A stretch of 64,000 nt of DNA from Trichostrongylus colubriformis (GCA_963978905.1 OZ022259.1:55260727-55324726), one strand, 5' to 3'. Numbered from the stretch's first letter, positions 26,401-35,458 are shown. A program made the numbers and translations. The notes: generated by a model not told the origin, from the letters alone.

Positions 26401-29400
26401 ATGGCAATGTGTGTTGACGCCTTGAAACTTTCTAGCGAATGGGTGAAAGAACGGAAATCATCATTACAAGAAAAGGGAGCAAGTTATTGGACAGGAACTT
26501 ATGATGCCTATAACATTGCTGACGGTATGATCACTGTGAGTTCCTTAGATGTACTCTCTCGAAGAAACTATCTCAGAGAAAATGGTTTTCCCATAATGGA
26601 AATGTTCACACTAGACTTTTATCTCACTTTAGTTCACTAAGAAAAAGTGCAATCGAAGAAAAAAAGAGAAATCAAAAAACATCCATCTAAATCTTATCAA
26701 CAAAGGGTTCATATTAGGTGTATGCAAGATAAATGGCTAAAGCATAACTGACCATAACTTTGCTCTGATGCAACTTTGTTTGTCGAAATAAAAACCGTTT
26801 GAATCTACAGAATTTTGCCAACGATTTCGTAGAGAACGTATGCCATCATGATGAAATTCTGGATTGCGAGAGTTAATAAAGGCAACAATGGAATTTTCAC
26901 CCTGCATGGTCTCGGCGAATTTCTTCTGGCGCAGGGTTGCATCGAGAACCCGGAAAAAGTGGTAATCCGTTTGGAATAGGTCTGGGGAATAAGGGGGATG
27001 AGGGAGAGTCTCGATGCCTAACTACATCAATTTTTGCCGGGTGTCAGCAACACAAGAGAATGTCAGCTTGTTCTAGGGCATGTCTCGAAAGAACTAAATT
27101 TGATCTAATTTTTTTGCAGGGAGACAATTCACAGAAAAAAAATGTTATTATATTATCCGACGGAGAAACTGCAAACTGTGTTGGTAGTACTGAGACTGAC
27201 CGTAGGAACGCAAATAAGGAATTTCCGATAGCGGATAAAGTGAGTTCACCTTCTTTGAACCTGGACTACCCCATCAAGCTGGAAATTACTCTCCACCGAT
27301 TTTCTCATTCATTTTTATGCCCATTTCTCTTAGGTTGTCCCAAAAGTCTTGTAGTATTTTTTTCGATCATCGCTTTTTATTTTTTTTTTTCGTCCAACAA
27401 ATAACAATTAGGCAACAACGTATTGACCATTGTTATCGGCAACCCTCTGCCACTTTATAGGAAAATCGTTGATTCCCTTCTCCCAGAACTCTGGGTTCTG
27501 AGAGTCGAAGAAGTCAGCTATCGCCTTCGCAAGCAAGTCAAAATCAACGAATTTTCTCTTGGCCAGGAGGGATTCGAGAGGATGGGTAAGGTGATGGCCA
27601 GAAGGTGCAATGTCTGGAGTGTATGGCGGATGGGGCAGCACATCCCAGCCGAGCTCCTATAACTTAGCCTGGGTACTTTTCGCGAAATGGGAGCGGGCGT
27701 CGTCATGAAGAAGGGTGACCGCGAACCTTTTCCGGCACTTTTCTCGAACAGCGACGGCGAGCTGCTGGAGCTGGTGGGTGCATACGGCAGCGGTGACTGT
27801 CTCACCTTGTACCAGCACCTCGCGGAAAAGCATTCCTTCCGCGTTCCAGAAACAGCACAGTCCCAAGCCTGATTTGCCTTTTATGTCAATCTCGCCGTTG
27901 CTGAAGCTGATGAACCAGCGGCAGGGTCACGTAGCTCACACATCCCTTGCCCAATGCAGCGCTGATGGAGTGGCAAGCTTCCGTCGTTTTGGTGCCGCAA
28001 GACCGCTCATAATAGATGACACCGCGAGTTGGGTGGGTATCGACAACGGGCATTGTAGCTCTCTCCACGGGATCTGGTGGGTCAGCATATATTCTACTAG
28101 AAAGCTTAGGGAACGTTCTACCATATTCCTGAACCGCCTGGACCTGTCTCGAAGTGAACAAGAGTTACTGATTTTTTTTCGGAAAAATACTAAAGACTTT
28201 TGGGACAACCTAATAATATGCGATACCCAACAATATATCATTTTTCCACTCCAAAAGAATTTTGTGACAATTTTTTGTGCGGCTAAAAATGCAGATGCAA
28301 AATGCAGCTTGGAATGCAAAATTCGGAGCCTCAATTTGGCAGTGCCTAGCCTTTCGTTGGTGTCAAAACGACACTAGAAATGCTCAAAAACCCTGGGCAC
28401 GATATATGAGGTTGTGTAATCAATTCGTGCCGTTTTTCCTGTATTTTTTAAACTCTTATATTTTGACAAGCATTATATATGTATTCGATGGCGCTTCTTC
28501 TGCTCTACAGCATGGTGCTAATTCTTTTCGAGTACTTTGATTGTCTAACATTTATGAGATATAGAAATGGAATAATCTGAAAGCAAAATTTTGCACGCTC
28601 TCTTCTTCGTCTCATTGAGTTCAGGAAGTACTGGGTTATTCCATGAGTGATGTCGCTTTTTTCCAACAAAACAGTTTTCCATAAAGTCACAGGTTTGTGC
28701 AGTTTGTATCAACCGTAACAGATTTGTCTGCTCTACAAAGAGGTATACACAATTTTTGGTAGCCTCAGAAAAGGGCCCTTTTTCTGCTAGTGAAGTGGTA
28801 GGTAGTCGACAGAAATTGACCGAACCGGTAATTTGTTGAAAGATCATATACTCTGCCGGGAAAATCAGTCAATCATGTGTCTCGTACTTGGTCCCGTTCT
28901 CTTCTACAAGTTTCAATAATTGGATAATGTAGAAGTCAAGCCATTTTTTTCCAAACATGCTTTTTCCGAAAGTGCTGACGTTCATTCAAAATGAAGTTTT
29001 CTTATAAGTGCTGAGAAATGCGCCGACAAAGAAAAATCCGAAGGAAGCCTCCGACAATAGCAAAAATAAATCCTCCTGGCTTCTGGCCTTGGACGAGATT
29101 ACCTCATTGAAACGAAACTTTGTATCAATTCACGCTGAATGGTACATAGAGAATCTAACAAGGTAAGGGTTTCAATTTCCCATGGAATTTTAAACTGAGA
29201 CCCAGATCAATCGACAGAACTCCGATGACTATAACTGTGAAAACCAAAATTGCTAAGTGCCATTCTGAAGCGATTCAGGAGGGAACAAGGTTTTCTTGTG
29301 ATGCCTCAATGGCGAGGCGCTTTGTCATCAGACGGTTTGTCGAAATGGCCATTTGCAATGAGACACATACCACTACACGCGCTTTTAAATGCTGATCTCA

Positions 29401-32400
29401 AATCTGTATTCAGAATCTGTCAAACAATTACTAGAATGAAGTTATGAAGGTCTTCTGAAAAAGAAACCATTTCATGGTATGTTTGGGAGCCCATAGCGCG
29501 TGAGCCATACGTTTTCACACAAAACCAGGATTTTCGTTTCAGGGGATCAAATTACCCTATGGGACAAGCTTTCGGCCAATTCGAGAATTTGACCAATTCT
29601 CGGAAAAATTGATGGGCTAATGGCTGGCAACCCATTCAACAAAGGAGAAGTCGTTGACCCAAATCAAATTCTCGAATTGGCTGAAACCTTGTCCCATAGA
29701 GTAATTTGGTCCCCTGAACACGGAAATCACACTGGTTTTGCGTGAAAACGTATGGCTCGCGCGCTAGGGTCCTCAAACATACCATGAAATGGTAATTTTT
29801 TCGGAAAAACCTACATACTTCATTCAGGTAACTGTGTGACAGATTCTGAATACAGATTTGAGATCAGCATTTGAAAGTGCGCATTGTGGTATGTATCTCA
29901 TTGCAAATGGCCATTTCGACAAACCGTCTGATGACAAAGCGCCTCGCCACTGAAGCATCACAGGCAAACTTTGACCCCTCCTATCTCGCTTCAGAAGGGC
30001 ATTTAGCAATTTTGGTTTTCCCAGTTATAATCAGCATTCGGAGTTCTATCGATTGATCTGGGTCTCAATTTAGAGTTCCATGAGAAGTTGAAACTCTTCC
30101 CTTGTAAGATATCACCTGTTTCTTCACGCAACGTCTCTTTTATCATTGGCATCTGTTCCTTATCTTATATTAGGTTGTACCGAAAGTCTTGTAGGATTTT
30201 TCCAAAACATCAATAACTCTTGCTTACTTCAAGTCATATCTAGGCAGTTCCGGAATATGGTAGAACGTTCTCTGAGCTTTCTAGCAAAGTATATATTTTT
30301 CCGCCAGATTCCGTGGAAGAAGCTACAGTGCCCGTAGTCGGTACTCGCCAAACAGGCGGTGTCATCTAGCTTGAGTGGTCTCGCGGCACCAAAGCGATGG
30401 CAGCCCGCGACTATCAATGCTGCATTGGGCAGAGGGTGTGTGAGCTAAGAAACCGTGCGCCGTTGGTTCGTCAAGTTCAACAACGGCGAGATCGATAGGA
30501 AGTCAAGCAACGCACAGGACGCCCACAAGCATTGGACGACGAGACGCTGCTCCACGCCGTTTGCGCCGATCTTGAAAGTATTAGGTTGGACGGGAAGTTC
30601 TGGGACACTTTTTGTTTTTTCCTGTAGAAACCTGTAAAGCTTCGGGAGCATTTGGTAGTGGGGGGTATATGAAGCGTCTGAAAAGGGCTTCTGAATAGCA
30701 CATTCATATTCTCTACGGCTTCAACTAGCAGTGAATTTACGGCAATTTCGCGAAAGGTGCGAAATTCACGAACACCGCCTCGGTTCCTCAGCATGCGAGG
30801 CCACTAACAAAATTAACCAGTCGATGGACCCAGGTACTGTCTCTCATATGGCGGCAGCCCGATGGCTCGATCGGCTCAAATTGGAACAGGAAAATATTCA
30901 AAAAATTGCATTGAGAAAAAAACTTTTTTTTTTTGAAAATTTTCAAAAAAATAGGAAACTGTTACCATCCAACACGACAGCCACTGCCGATCTCTACTGC
31001 AGGCAATTGGACACCGGAGCGCCAAAACTTACCGGAAAAATGGACCAAGACCTCTTCCTCCACGATAACGCTCACCCACATGTGGCAAAGTTGGCGTGTC
31101 AAAGGATCCAGGACCTCGGCTGGACGACGCTTCCCCACCCACCATATTCCCCGGACATGTCCCCAACTGACTACCACCTATTCCGGTCGTTGAGCCACTT
31201 CCTTGACGGGCGACAGTTCAAAGATGACGACGATCTCAAGAGCGGGCTCCAGAACTTCTTTGACCAGAAGTCTCCCGAATTCTACCGGAAGGGTATCTAC
31301 GATCTTCCTGAGCGTTGGCAGTACATTGTAGATCACGATGGTGCATACTTTGGTGACTGAAGTTACATGTGAGTAAAATTAAAATAAATTGAATTTTTCT
31401 CACAAGGTGTCCCAGAACTTCCCGTCCAACCTAATAGCACGCGCGAGCTGGCGGAGAGGATTGGGCAAGAACCCACCACCGTAAATCGTCGCCTGCACGA
31501 GCTAGTTATCGGAAGGTGCTGTCGCGTAGGGTTCCCCATGCCCTGACGGATGCTCACAAAAGTGCCCGCGTGAGCATCTGTCAATCGCTGCTGCTCCGCC
31601 CGCATCGCAACGACTTTCCAATCTGGTTACGGGCGATGAAAGCTGGGTCATGTACGATACCTACGCATGCAGCGCCTTTTGGCTGCCACGTGACGCCGAG
31701 CCGCCAACGCAGCTGAAGTCCGACCTCCATCCGAAAAAGATTCTACTTTGCTGCTTCTGGGACGGAGGCTTGCGACCCCATCAACGCTGCATTGGGCAAG
31801 GGATGTGAGTAGGAGACCGTGTGCCGCTGGTTCATCAGCTTCAGCAACGGCGAGATTGACATGGAAGACAAACCATGTTTAGGACTGTGTACTTCTCGGA
31901 AGCGGAAGGAATGCTTCTCAAGAGTTGCTGGTACAAGGCGAGACAGTCACCGCTGTCGTATACACCCGTCAGCTCCAGCAGGTCGCCATCGCTGTTCAAG
32001 AAACGTCGAGAAAGGTTCGCGGTCAGTCCCCCTCTTTCATGACGAAGCCCGCTCCCAGCCTCTCGGAGGGTTTCCAGGTCAAGCTACAGGGCTCGGCTGA
32101 GACGTTCTGCCCCATCCGCCATACTCTGCAGACATTGCTCTTTCTGACTACCACCTTTCCCATCCTCTAAAAACCTTCCTAGCCAAGAGAAAATTCGTTG
32201 ATTATGCCTCGCTTCCAAGGGCGATGGCTAACTTCTTCGACCTCAGAACCCAGACTTTTGGGAGGAGGGAATCAACGATCTACCCATGAGGTGGCAGAGT
32301 GTTGTCGATAACAATGGTGAATACGTTGTTGCCTATTTGTCGTTTGTTGGAAGAAATAATAATAAAAAGTGGTGATCGAAAAGAATGTCACAAGACTGTT

Positions 32401-35400
32401 GGTACAGCCTAATATTTTCACACAAATCCTAGGCCTCATTCGCACCGTAGTTGCCTCCGTCATAGCCAACAATCACGTCTGTGATAGGCGGGCCTAGGCT
32501 TGATGGAGTCGCGCTGACTTTTCTGGTTCCGCACGCTCTAGCAACTGACACCCACACCTCGGCAAAGGTACACACCTACTGGCTGTGGATCGAACTATCT
32601 GACCGCGGTGGGAGCTGCAATACCCCTATTATCTTGGAATGTACCTTCAAATCTTTTATCCAACATGTATCAGTCTAAAAGTAGGCCCTGTTTTAGGACA
32701 CGAATAAATGGTACATGCTTTTTTGTAGAGCAGAAAATCTTTATATTATATATAAACCAGTTGGACTAGCGCGCACTACTGCGCGCGTAGCATTATGGGT
32801 GGCAGTGGGTCGACTGGAATTGCGTTTTCTATGAATTTGCTCAATACCCATTGACCCACGCTACGACCACTTCTGGCGGGTCCCCGCTCGCTTCAAGTAT
32901 ATTGAAGATGGCTTCGACGTTGGTTATTTCTATCTATTTTTCCTGGTCTCAAGGCTGTGTTGGAACCGAGTTATGAGTTCTTGTTGTAAGGACCGCCCAT
33001 TCGTGCGCTCCGCCCGCTGTGCCCAGGCTCTTCATGACTTTCAGAAAGTCATCACTGACCTTCACTCATCTTTTTCTTGCGTTCAACTATCCTGGAACCT
33101 AATTAACAATTTTCGGTTCGAGTGCCAGAGTTTCGGTGCGCGCTCCGCCCACCACGGTCGGTGCTTGACTTGGTTCATGTGTGCTCCTCACTTCTTGTCT
33201 CATGCTCTACCCATCCCAAACTTGTCTTTCCACACCTTGTTTTTCATGTATTGGCCGAGCTCCTCCCACCATTGGAACGTCTCGTCCTTTCATATCCAGC
33301 TACTACTGACCACTTCCCTTTTTCTCCCAGTCTGCAGGTCACTCTAGAAATAAGTTGCTATTATTCAGTTATGTCATCCGACTGATAACACAATCAGCTC
33401 TTTGTGCACTGTTTTCCGTTTTTTTTTGAGTATATTCAACATAGCGTGGACGTTGGTCATCTTTATCGACTTTCGTGCCATCGCAATTAGAGGGCATCCC
33501 ACTATGGACATTATTTTTACCTAAGCCTAAAGGGGTGAAGAAACCTCTCCTTTCCTCAAGCCTAAAAGGGGGAAGAAACCTCTTTTCCTCCATTGAGGCT
33601 AAGGCAAAAGTATACGCCCGAATGTGCAAACTGACCCCCTCAAGGATCTCCTCAGGATGCTTAGATACATAAGCAACTTTTTATAAGATGCCCCCACCCC
33701 TCAGTGCGATAGCACCTCGATTTTTTCCTAAGTCCTATGCCCGTTAGAACTACATAGCTACAAGTTTTCGTTGTAAGGACCGCCCACGTGCACAGACCTT
33801 TAGTGAGTTTCAGAAACTCATCGCTGTCCTTAGCCCGTCTTTCTCCCACGTTTGGATCATATTGGAAACAAAATTAACAATTCCCGGCCTGAAAACGAAA
33901 CATTCCAGTGCACGTTCCGCCCTCTGTGTGTGGAGCTCAACTTGGTCCATGTGTGGTCTTTCATTCTTGTCCCGTGCTCTACCCATCCCAAACTTGTCCC
34001 CATCTTCATTGGTTATTTCGTGCTATACCTAATCTCGTGACAGACATAGGGACGGACGGACGGGCAGAAGACAGGCAGGCAGACGAGGCCTTCCATAAAT
34101 TGCGGGGAAGATTCCCTTTGAAACATTATGACATTACCTATGGAATGACCCAAAATGAGCATTTTTTTCGATAGAATTTTTTTCTGTTCCACAATAAGGT
34201 GACATTTCTTTTTTGAATCCTTTCCTATTTTTGGGACGTGGAAGCTCTGCAAAAACCTGTCCCTTCGACACCTGCCCTTTCTCACTGAAATCGAGATTTC
34301 ATCATACAGTTTTATTGGACCAGAAAACCTCTATTATAACAGTAAATTGATCAACGATGTGATATTTCTCTCACATGGTTCCATCCGGCGCAGAGAAGGT
34401 CAGCTTTTCTAACCTCCATATGCCAAAGGTACTTCTTTTATTCCATTTTTGCTAGTTATTCCATTTCTGATCCACAAAAACAACAAACAATAGAGTTGTA
34501 TCAAAAACATATGCACATATATGTTTGACATCTTTGATAGTCGAGGAAGAAGGCAAAGTGCGAATTTTCGTCTTGAAAGAGTCCGTCAATCAAAGTATCT
34601 AGAAAGAACTATTATCATATTGTTGAACAGAAAAAGTTCTATCGAATACACATCGACACTCTGTCAAAAATGAAGAGAATGTAGTGAAGTTTAGGGAATA
34701 AAAAATGACTTAAACTTGTTGCACAACCCAATAGATGCGACAGTATCTATTAGTCTGTGCAGTAAATTCGAGCCATTTTTTATGACACCAACTCAGGAGC
34801 TCGACGCAAAGCAAGGCTCCATCGTTAGAAATGTAAAATACTCGCCTTGTGGGATTGGAGATGGTCTGGTGCAACGCTAAATGCTAAAAAGTTACAACAG
34901 TTACGAATACAAGAATGCTTCACTAAGTAGAACATATGTTATCTTCAGTGGAGCCCAGGCGATGAGCGAAGTGGCATCACATTCTCTGCAGAGGTAAAGG
35001 GAGGTTGTGAACAGTGGCGAATACGTAGTGTGTCACTTTTCCCACATGACTGCAATAAATTGTGAAGTTTTTCTGGGATGCTAATAGCGGGGAGTCAGTC
35101 GCCAACCTAGTACATGGTAGAAGCTCTTCCGGGCTTAAATTGCTGTCGTGTAAGCACACAGAGTTGTTCGAACTTCTCTCGCGTCCACATCTAAGAGAAG
35201 AACTGTTTTTCCAGTGGCGAAATAACGGAATTAACATTATATACGTCGCGGTAGCTAGCAATGAATACTACCATAATATTAAGAAAATTGTTGGCTATGA
35301 TGAAACGAAAATCGTCAAAGTACAAAATTACGAGGTGAGACGAGTATTTTAACTTTCTTTGAAAATCTTCAACGTTATGGAACCTTTTTAAGGCTTTGAA

Positions 35401-35458
35401 GGCCAAAGGCGTTTATGAAGATGTGTTACATAAATTATGTGATCCTGAATACGACTAA
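11409..35458 (+). CDS. Secreted C-type-lectin-like / von Willebrand A domain protein, 16 exons (gene model)
   Basis: The model joins exons 11409-11484, 12555-12716, 14221-14325, 14484-14630, 15376-15539, 15950-16024, 16425-16618, 17703-17784, 17822-17960, 18015-18163, 21943-22041, 22625-22746, 26436-26535, 27120-27239, 35215-35334 and 35393-35458. They sum to 1920 nt, 639 residues plus stop, and every junction keeps phase. Residues 1-25 are a signal peptide. Residues about 27-163 and 165-382 look like divergent C-type lectin domains: a Cys after a helix, a Trp-Ala-Pro segment near residue 342, and PFLC- and PVIC-type ends. A Cys-rich linker follows (Cys 396, 409, 411, 435, 438). The vWA domain (about 446-639) has D452-x-S454-x-T456, a TGTYDA loop at 524-529 and an LSDG Asp at 552, the three MIDAS elements. 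The protein is probably secreted and ligand-binding. Lectin plus vWA mixes occur in nematode secreted proteins such as the IRG-7 type (from memory). Alternative: the lectin part ends at a stop at 18182-18184 and the vWA part is a separate gene with an unseen first exon. Confidence 0.72.
12555..12716 (+). CDS. Lectin/vWA gene exon 2: start of lectin-like domain 1
   Basis: The acceptor is CAACTTTCAG and the donor GTGAGT, with phase 1 at both ends. It encodes about 54 residues with three Cys and an FDQYQEAC helix typical of the first half of C-type lectin domains. Confidence 0.78.
13493..13848. mobile_element. 356-bp MITE with ~27-bp terminal inverted repeats
   Basis: Termini ATATACTTATGTTGTATTTG and the complement at 13821-13848. 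It lies in an intron of the lectin/vWA gene. Related ends appear near 15.60 and 36.31 kb. Confidence 0.8.
14221..14325 (+). CDS. Lectin/vWA gene exon 3 (lectin-like domain 1, basic stretch)
   Basis: The acceptor ATTCTTTCAG ends at 14220 and the donor is GTCCGT, with phase 1 at both ends. It encodes 34 full codons with an EFKPIK segment and a run of Arg at the end. The EFKPIK region is conserved, with mostly silent changes, in the copy at 42.2 kb. The weak donor makes the 3' edge uncertain. Confidence 0.55.
14484..14630 (+). CDS. Lectin/vWA gene exon 4: end of lectin-like domain 1
   Basis: The acceptor is CTGTTTAAG and the donor GTATAT, with phase 1 at both ends. It encodes 48 codons, including a Gly-rich segment and a KHPFLCSRK motif resembling the closing strand and last Cys of a C-type lectin domain. 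A frameshifted copy lies at 42.48-42.63 kb. Confidence 0.62.
15376..15539 (+). CDS. Lectin/vWA gene exon 5: start of lectin-like domain 2
   Basis: The acceptor is GCATTTCAG and the donor GTGTGTG, entering in phase 1 and leaving in phase 0. It encodes an Asp/Lys-rich 54-codon segment ending in FDKFKDMCS, the helix and Cys of a second lectin-like fold. Confidence 0.75.
15950..16024 (+). CDS. Lectin/vWA gene exon 6
   Basis: Twenty-five codons in phase 0 at both ends, between acceptor ACTATCCAG and donor GTAAGC. The GYVAS segment followed by a second helix (YNYEEYKKAI) matches the usual LAS plus helix-2 region of C-type lectin domains. Confidence 0.78.
16425..16618 (+). CDS. Lectin/vWA gene exon 7
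   Basis: Acceptor TTTTATTTTAG and donor GTGAGA, from phase 0 to phase 2. It has 64 open codons with balanced composition and one Cys. It shows no motif of its own, but phase and position fit the long-loop region of lectin-like domain 2. Confidence 0.72.
16680..17330 (-). repeat. Dispersed exon-plus-intron-like repeat, copy 2
   Basis: Inverted relative to 10080-10432, with the same layout. Located in the intron between exons 7 and 8 of the lectin/vWA gene. Confidence 0.6.
17434..17690 (+). repeat. GC-rich dispersed repeat, copy A
   Basis: About 170 bp match 55850-56010 in the same orientation (GGCAGGGCATGGCAG, GGGTGGAAGTGCAGA). Its end touches exon 8 of the lectin/vWA gene. Confidence 0.7.
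17703..17784 (+). CDS. Lectin/vWA gene exon 8
   Basis: Starts after AAACGTCAG and ends at donor GTTTGT. It encodes 27 codons with two Trp. Another frame across this stretch also looks protein-like, but only this frame fits both neighbouring introns. A dispersed GC-rich repeat ends just upstream. Confidence 0.62.
17822..17960 (+). CDS. Lectin/vWA gene exon 9: end of lectin-like domain 2
   Basis: Separated from the previous exon by a 37-nt intron. It encodes HWAPSYP followed by Cys, then ends in LPVICTF, typical of the calcium-site loop and last Cys of C-type lectin domains. Donor GTCAGT, phase 1. Confidence 0.8.
18015..18163 (+). CDS. Lectin/vWA gene exon 10: Cys-rich linker
   Basis: Starts after CAGTTTTAG. 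It encodes an EGF-like short Cys cluster (C at residues 396, 409, 411). I end it at a phase-0 GTGGGT donor, which joins it to the Cys-x-x-Cys start of the vWA exon. If that donor is not used, the frame stops at 18182-18184. Confidence 0.72.
18940..19085 (+). repeat. CCAGTTGG-type MITE relic
   Basis: Aligns with 39940-40081, ending in TTAGCCCAACTAG. Only the right end is clear. It lies in the 3.8-kb intron after exon 10. Confidence 0.55.
19850..20450 (+). repeat. GTCYGTC-headed dispersed repeat and MITE end
   Basis: Starts with a degenerate GTCTGTC/GTCCGTC tract. The following sequence recurs inverted at 33.1-33.34 and 33.75-34.11 kb. It ends with GCCAGCCAACTGGT, the terminus of the CCAGTTGG family. 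Confidence 0.6.
20679..20720. repeat. Perfect 17-bp hairpin
   Basis: ATTTTCCTCGACACCAG and its exact complement are separated by 8 bases. It lies about 50 bp before the inverted-repeat copy at 20769. Confidence 0.85.
20769..21262 (+). repeat. ~490-bp repeat, intact (empty-site) copy
   Basis: Matches, in inverted orientation, 25948-25543 plus 24137-24062. Here the sequence is uninterrupted across the point where the other copy carries the hAT-like element. Confidence 0.85.
21943..22041 (+). CDS. Lectin/vWA gene exon 11: first vWA strand and MIDAS motif
   Basis: Phase 0 at both ends, acceptor AATTTCAAG, donor GTGGGC. It encodes a CVTC pair, then VLFIMDRSST: a hydrophobic strand followed by Asp-x-Ser-x-Thr, the first MIDAS element. 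Confidence 0.8.
22625..22746 (+). CDS. Lectin/vWA gene exon 12
   Basis: Acceptor TAATTTTCAG and donor GTAATT, ending in phase 2. It encodes helix 1 and strand VRAGVAVIS, the second strand of a vWA fold. Confidence 0.82.
23330..23445 (+). repeat. MITE relic, CCAGTTGG family
   Basis: GGAAATGGTCGATACTG and ATCGAAGAAGTCCAC match the centre of the element at 39932-40081. Ends are lost. Confidence 0.45.
23885..24010 (+). repeat. MITE relic, CCAGTTGG/TGCGCGC subfamily
   Basis: TTACCAGTTGCCTGGTGCAA followed by TACTGCGCGC resembles the start of 32757-32880. Confidence 0.45.
24062..25948 (-). repeat. Second, interrupted copy of the ~490-bp repeat
   Basis: Two blocks (25948-25543 and 24137-24062) align to the copy at 20769-21262. 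The gap is exactly the hAT-like element plus one 8-bp duplication. Confidence 0.85.
24146..25534. mobile_element. 1389-bp hAT-like non-autonomous element
   Basis: Ends CAGGGTCAAGC and GCTTGACCCTG are flanked by an 8-bp direct duplication GTGGCAGG (24138-24145, 25535-25542). Subterminal motifs of the form ATACGACC(C/G)CCC recur near both ends, and CCGTTGAGG/CCTCAACGG forms a small palindrome at 25502-25521. CAGGG ends and 8-bp duplications are hallmarks of hAT elements. No transposase ORF. It lies in an intron of the lectin/vWA gene. Confidence 0.9.
26436..26535 (+). CDS. Lectin/vWA gene exon 13
   Basis: Acceptor ACTTTCTAG supplies the single base that completes the split Ser codon, and the donor is GTGAGT. 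It encodes TGTYDAYNIAD, the second MIDAS loop and following helix of vWA domains. Confidence 0.82.
27120..27239 (+). CDS. Lectin/vWA gene exon 14
   Basis: Acceptor TTTTTTTGCAG, donor GTGAGT, phase 0. It encodes KNVIILSDGE, the central vWA strand with the third MIDAS Asp. It is followed by the ~8-kb transposon-filled intron. Confidence 0.85.
27330..28213 (-). mobile_element. Internally deleted mariner, copy 1
   Basis: Inverted ends TTAGGTTGTCCCAAAAGTC are about 880 bp apart; full mariners are about 1.3 kb. Reading minus, an HTH-like stretch (QQRRD region) jumps directly to LCCFWNAEGML and on to LLHDDARSHF and the final HPPYTPDIAPSGHH. The first catalytic Asp region (TGDESW) is deleted. The second Asp (HDD) is kept, and the third (normally PSDYH) is Gly. 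A stop codon breaks the frame. It lies in the 8-kb intron of the lectin/vWA gene. Confidence 0.9.
27408..27641 (-). pseudogene. Mariner transposase C-terminal fragment
   Basis: A 77-residue frame beginning LPHPPYTPDIAPSG, the C-terminal third of a D,D34D transposase, with Gly in place of the last catalytic Asp. Confidence 0.85.
28627..29100 (+). repeat. Truncated TAGGTCATTCC-type mariner-like element
   Basis: GGTTATTCCATGAGTGATGTCG is the left terminus and about 300 bp follow the 3675-4693 element. No right end was found before the foldback at 29158. Confidence 0.6.
29158..30105. mobile_element. ~950-bp foldback element
   Basis: Two arms of about 430 bp (29158-29593 and 29660-30105) are inverted copies with few differences, around a ~65-bp centre. 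Outer ends read ACAAGG and CCTTGT. Frames in each arm (about 61-65 residues) are mirror images and not genes. Confidence 0.85.
30581..31434 (+). mobile_element. Nested mariner, internally deleted, with intact terminal repeats
   Basis: Ends TTAGGTTGGACGGGAAGTTC and exact complement, about 28 bp, flanked by TA on both sides (30579-30580, 31435-31436). Skipping it rejoins the host mariner frame (ESSTRELAERIG), so it is a clean insertion. Confidence 0.93.
30731..31360 (+). pseudogene. Deleted mariner transposase ORF, 209 residues
   Basis: A single open frame joins an N-terminal HTH stretch (GTVSHMAAARWLDR) to the catalytic C-terminus. HDNAHPH and SPTDYH keep the second and third Asp at the correct 34-residue spacing. 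The first Asp (TGDE region) is missing, as is roughly a third of the usual ~340 residues, so it should be inactive although it has no stop. Confidence 0.85.
32757..32880 (+). repeat. MITE relic, CCAGTTGG/TGCGCGC subfamily
   Basis: AAACCAGTTGGACTAGCGCG and CACTACTGCGCGCG match the left end of 61698-61964. Confidence 0.5.
33100..34110 (-). repeat. GTCYGTC-headed dispersed repeats, two copies
   Basis: 33100-33340 and 33750-34110 are inverted relatives of 19850-20450. The second ends in a GACGGACGGACGGGCAG tract. Between them, 33430-33660 matches 50225-50340 (TATACGCC(C/T)GA(A/G)TGTGCA). Confidence 0.6.
34137..34155 (-). repeat. Isolated TAGGTCATTCC-type terminus
   Basis: TATGGAATGACCC matches the right end of 3675-4693 without the rest of that element. 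Confidence 0.5.
35215..35334 (+). CDS. Lectin/vWA gene exon 15
   Basis: Acceptor TGTTTTTCCAG, donor GTGAGA, phase 0. It encodes NNGINIIYVAVA and a following helix and strand, as in the late strands of a vWA domain. Confidence 0.85.
35393..35458 (+). CDS. Lectin/vWA gene exon 16 (last)
   Basis: A 58-nt intron separates it from exon 15. It encodes 21 residues ending at TAA 35456-35458. Confidence 0.8.
   Translation, partial: ALKAKGVYEDVLHKLCDPEYD

Larger units (their letters stand above)
30169..32413 (+). mobile_element. Outer mariner copy, carrying a nested mariner and a chimeric 3' half
   Basis: Left end TTAGGTTGTACCGAAAGTC, right end complement near 32401-32413. The left part (30170-30578) and the part after 31437 together encode HTH segments (RRWFVKFNNGEID, STRELAERIG) and VTGDESWV, i.e. 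the first catalytic Asp. At about 31773 the sequence jumps back to an HTH segment and continues as the deleted type seen at 27330-28213. Many stops, so non-functional. Confidence 0.85.

Noticed and set aside
29250..30009. Pairs of similar 61-65-residue ORFs on opposite strands
   Set aside because: They are mirror images created by the arms of the foldback element, not genes.
33085..34110. ORFs of 62-124 residues
   Set aside because: They are inside dispersed repeats whose other copies do not keep the frames.
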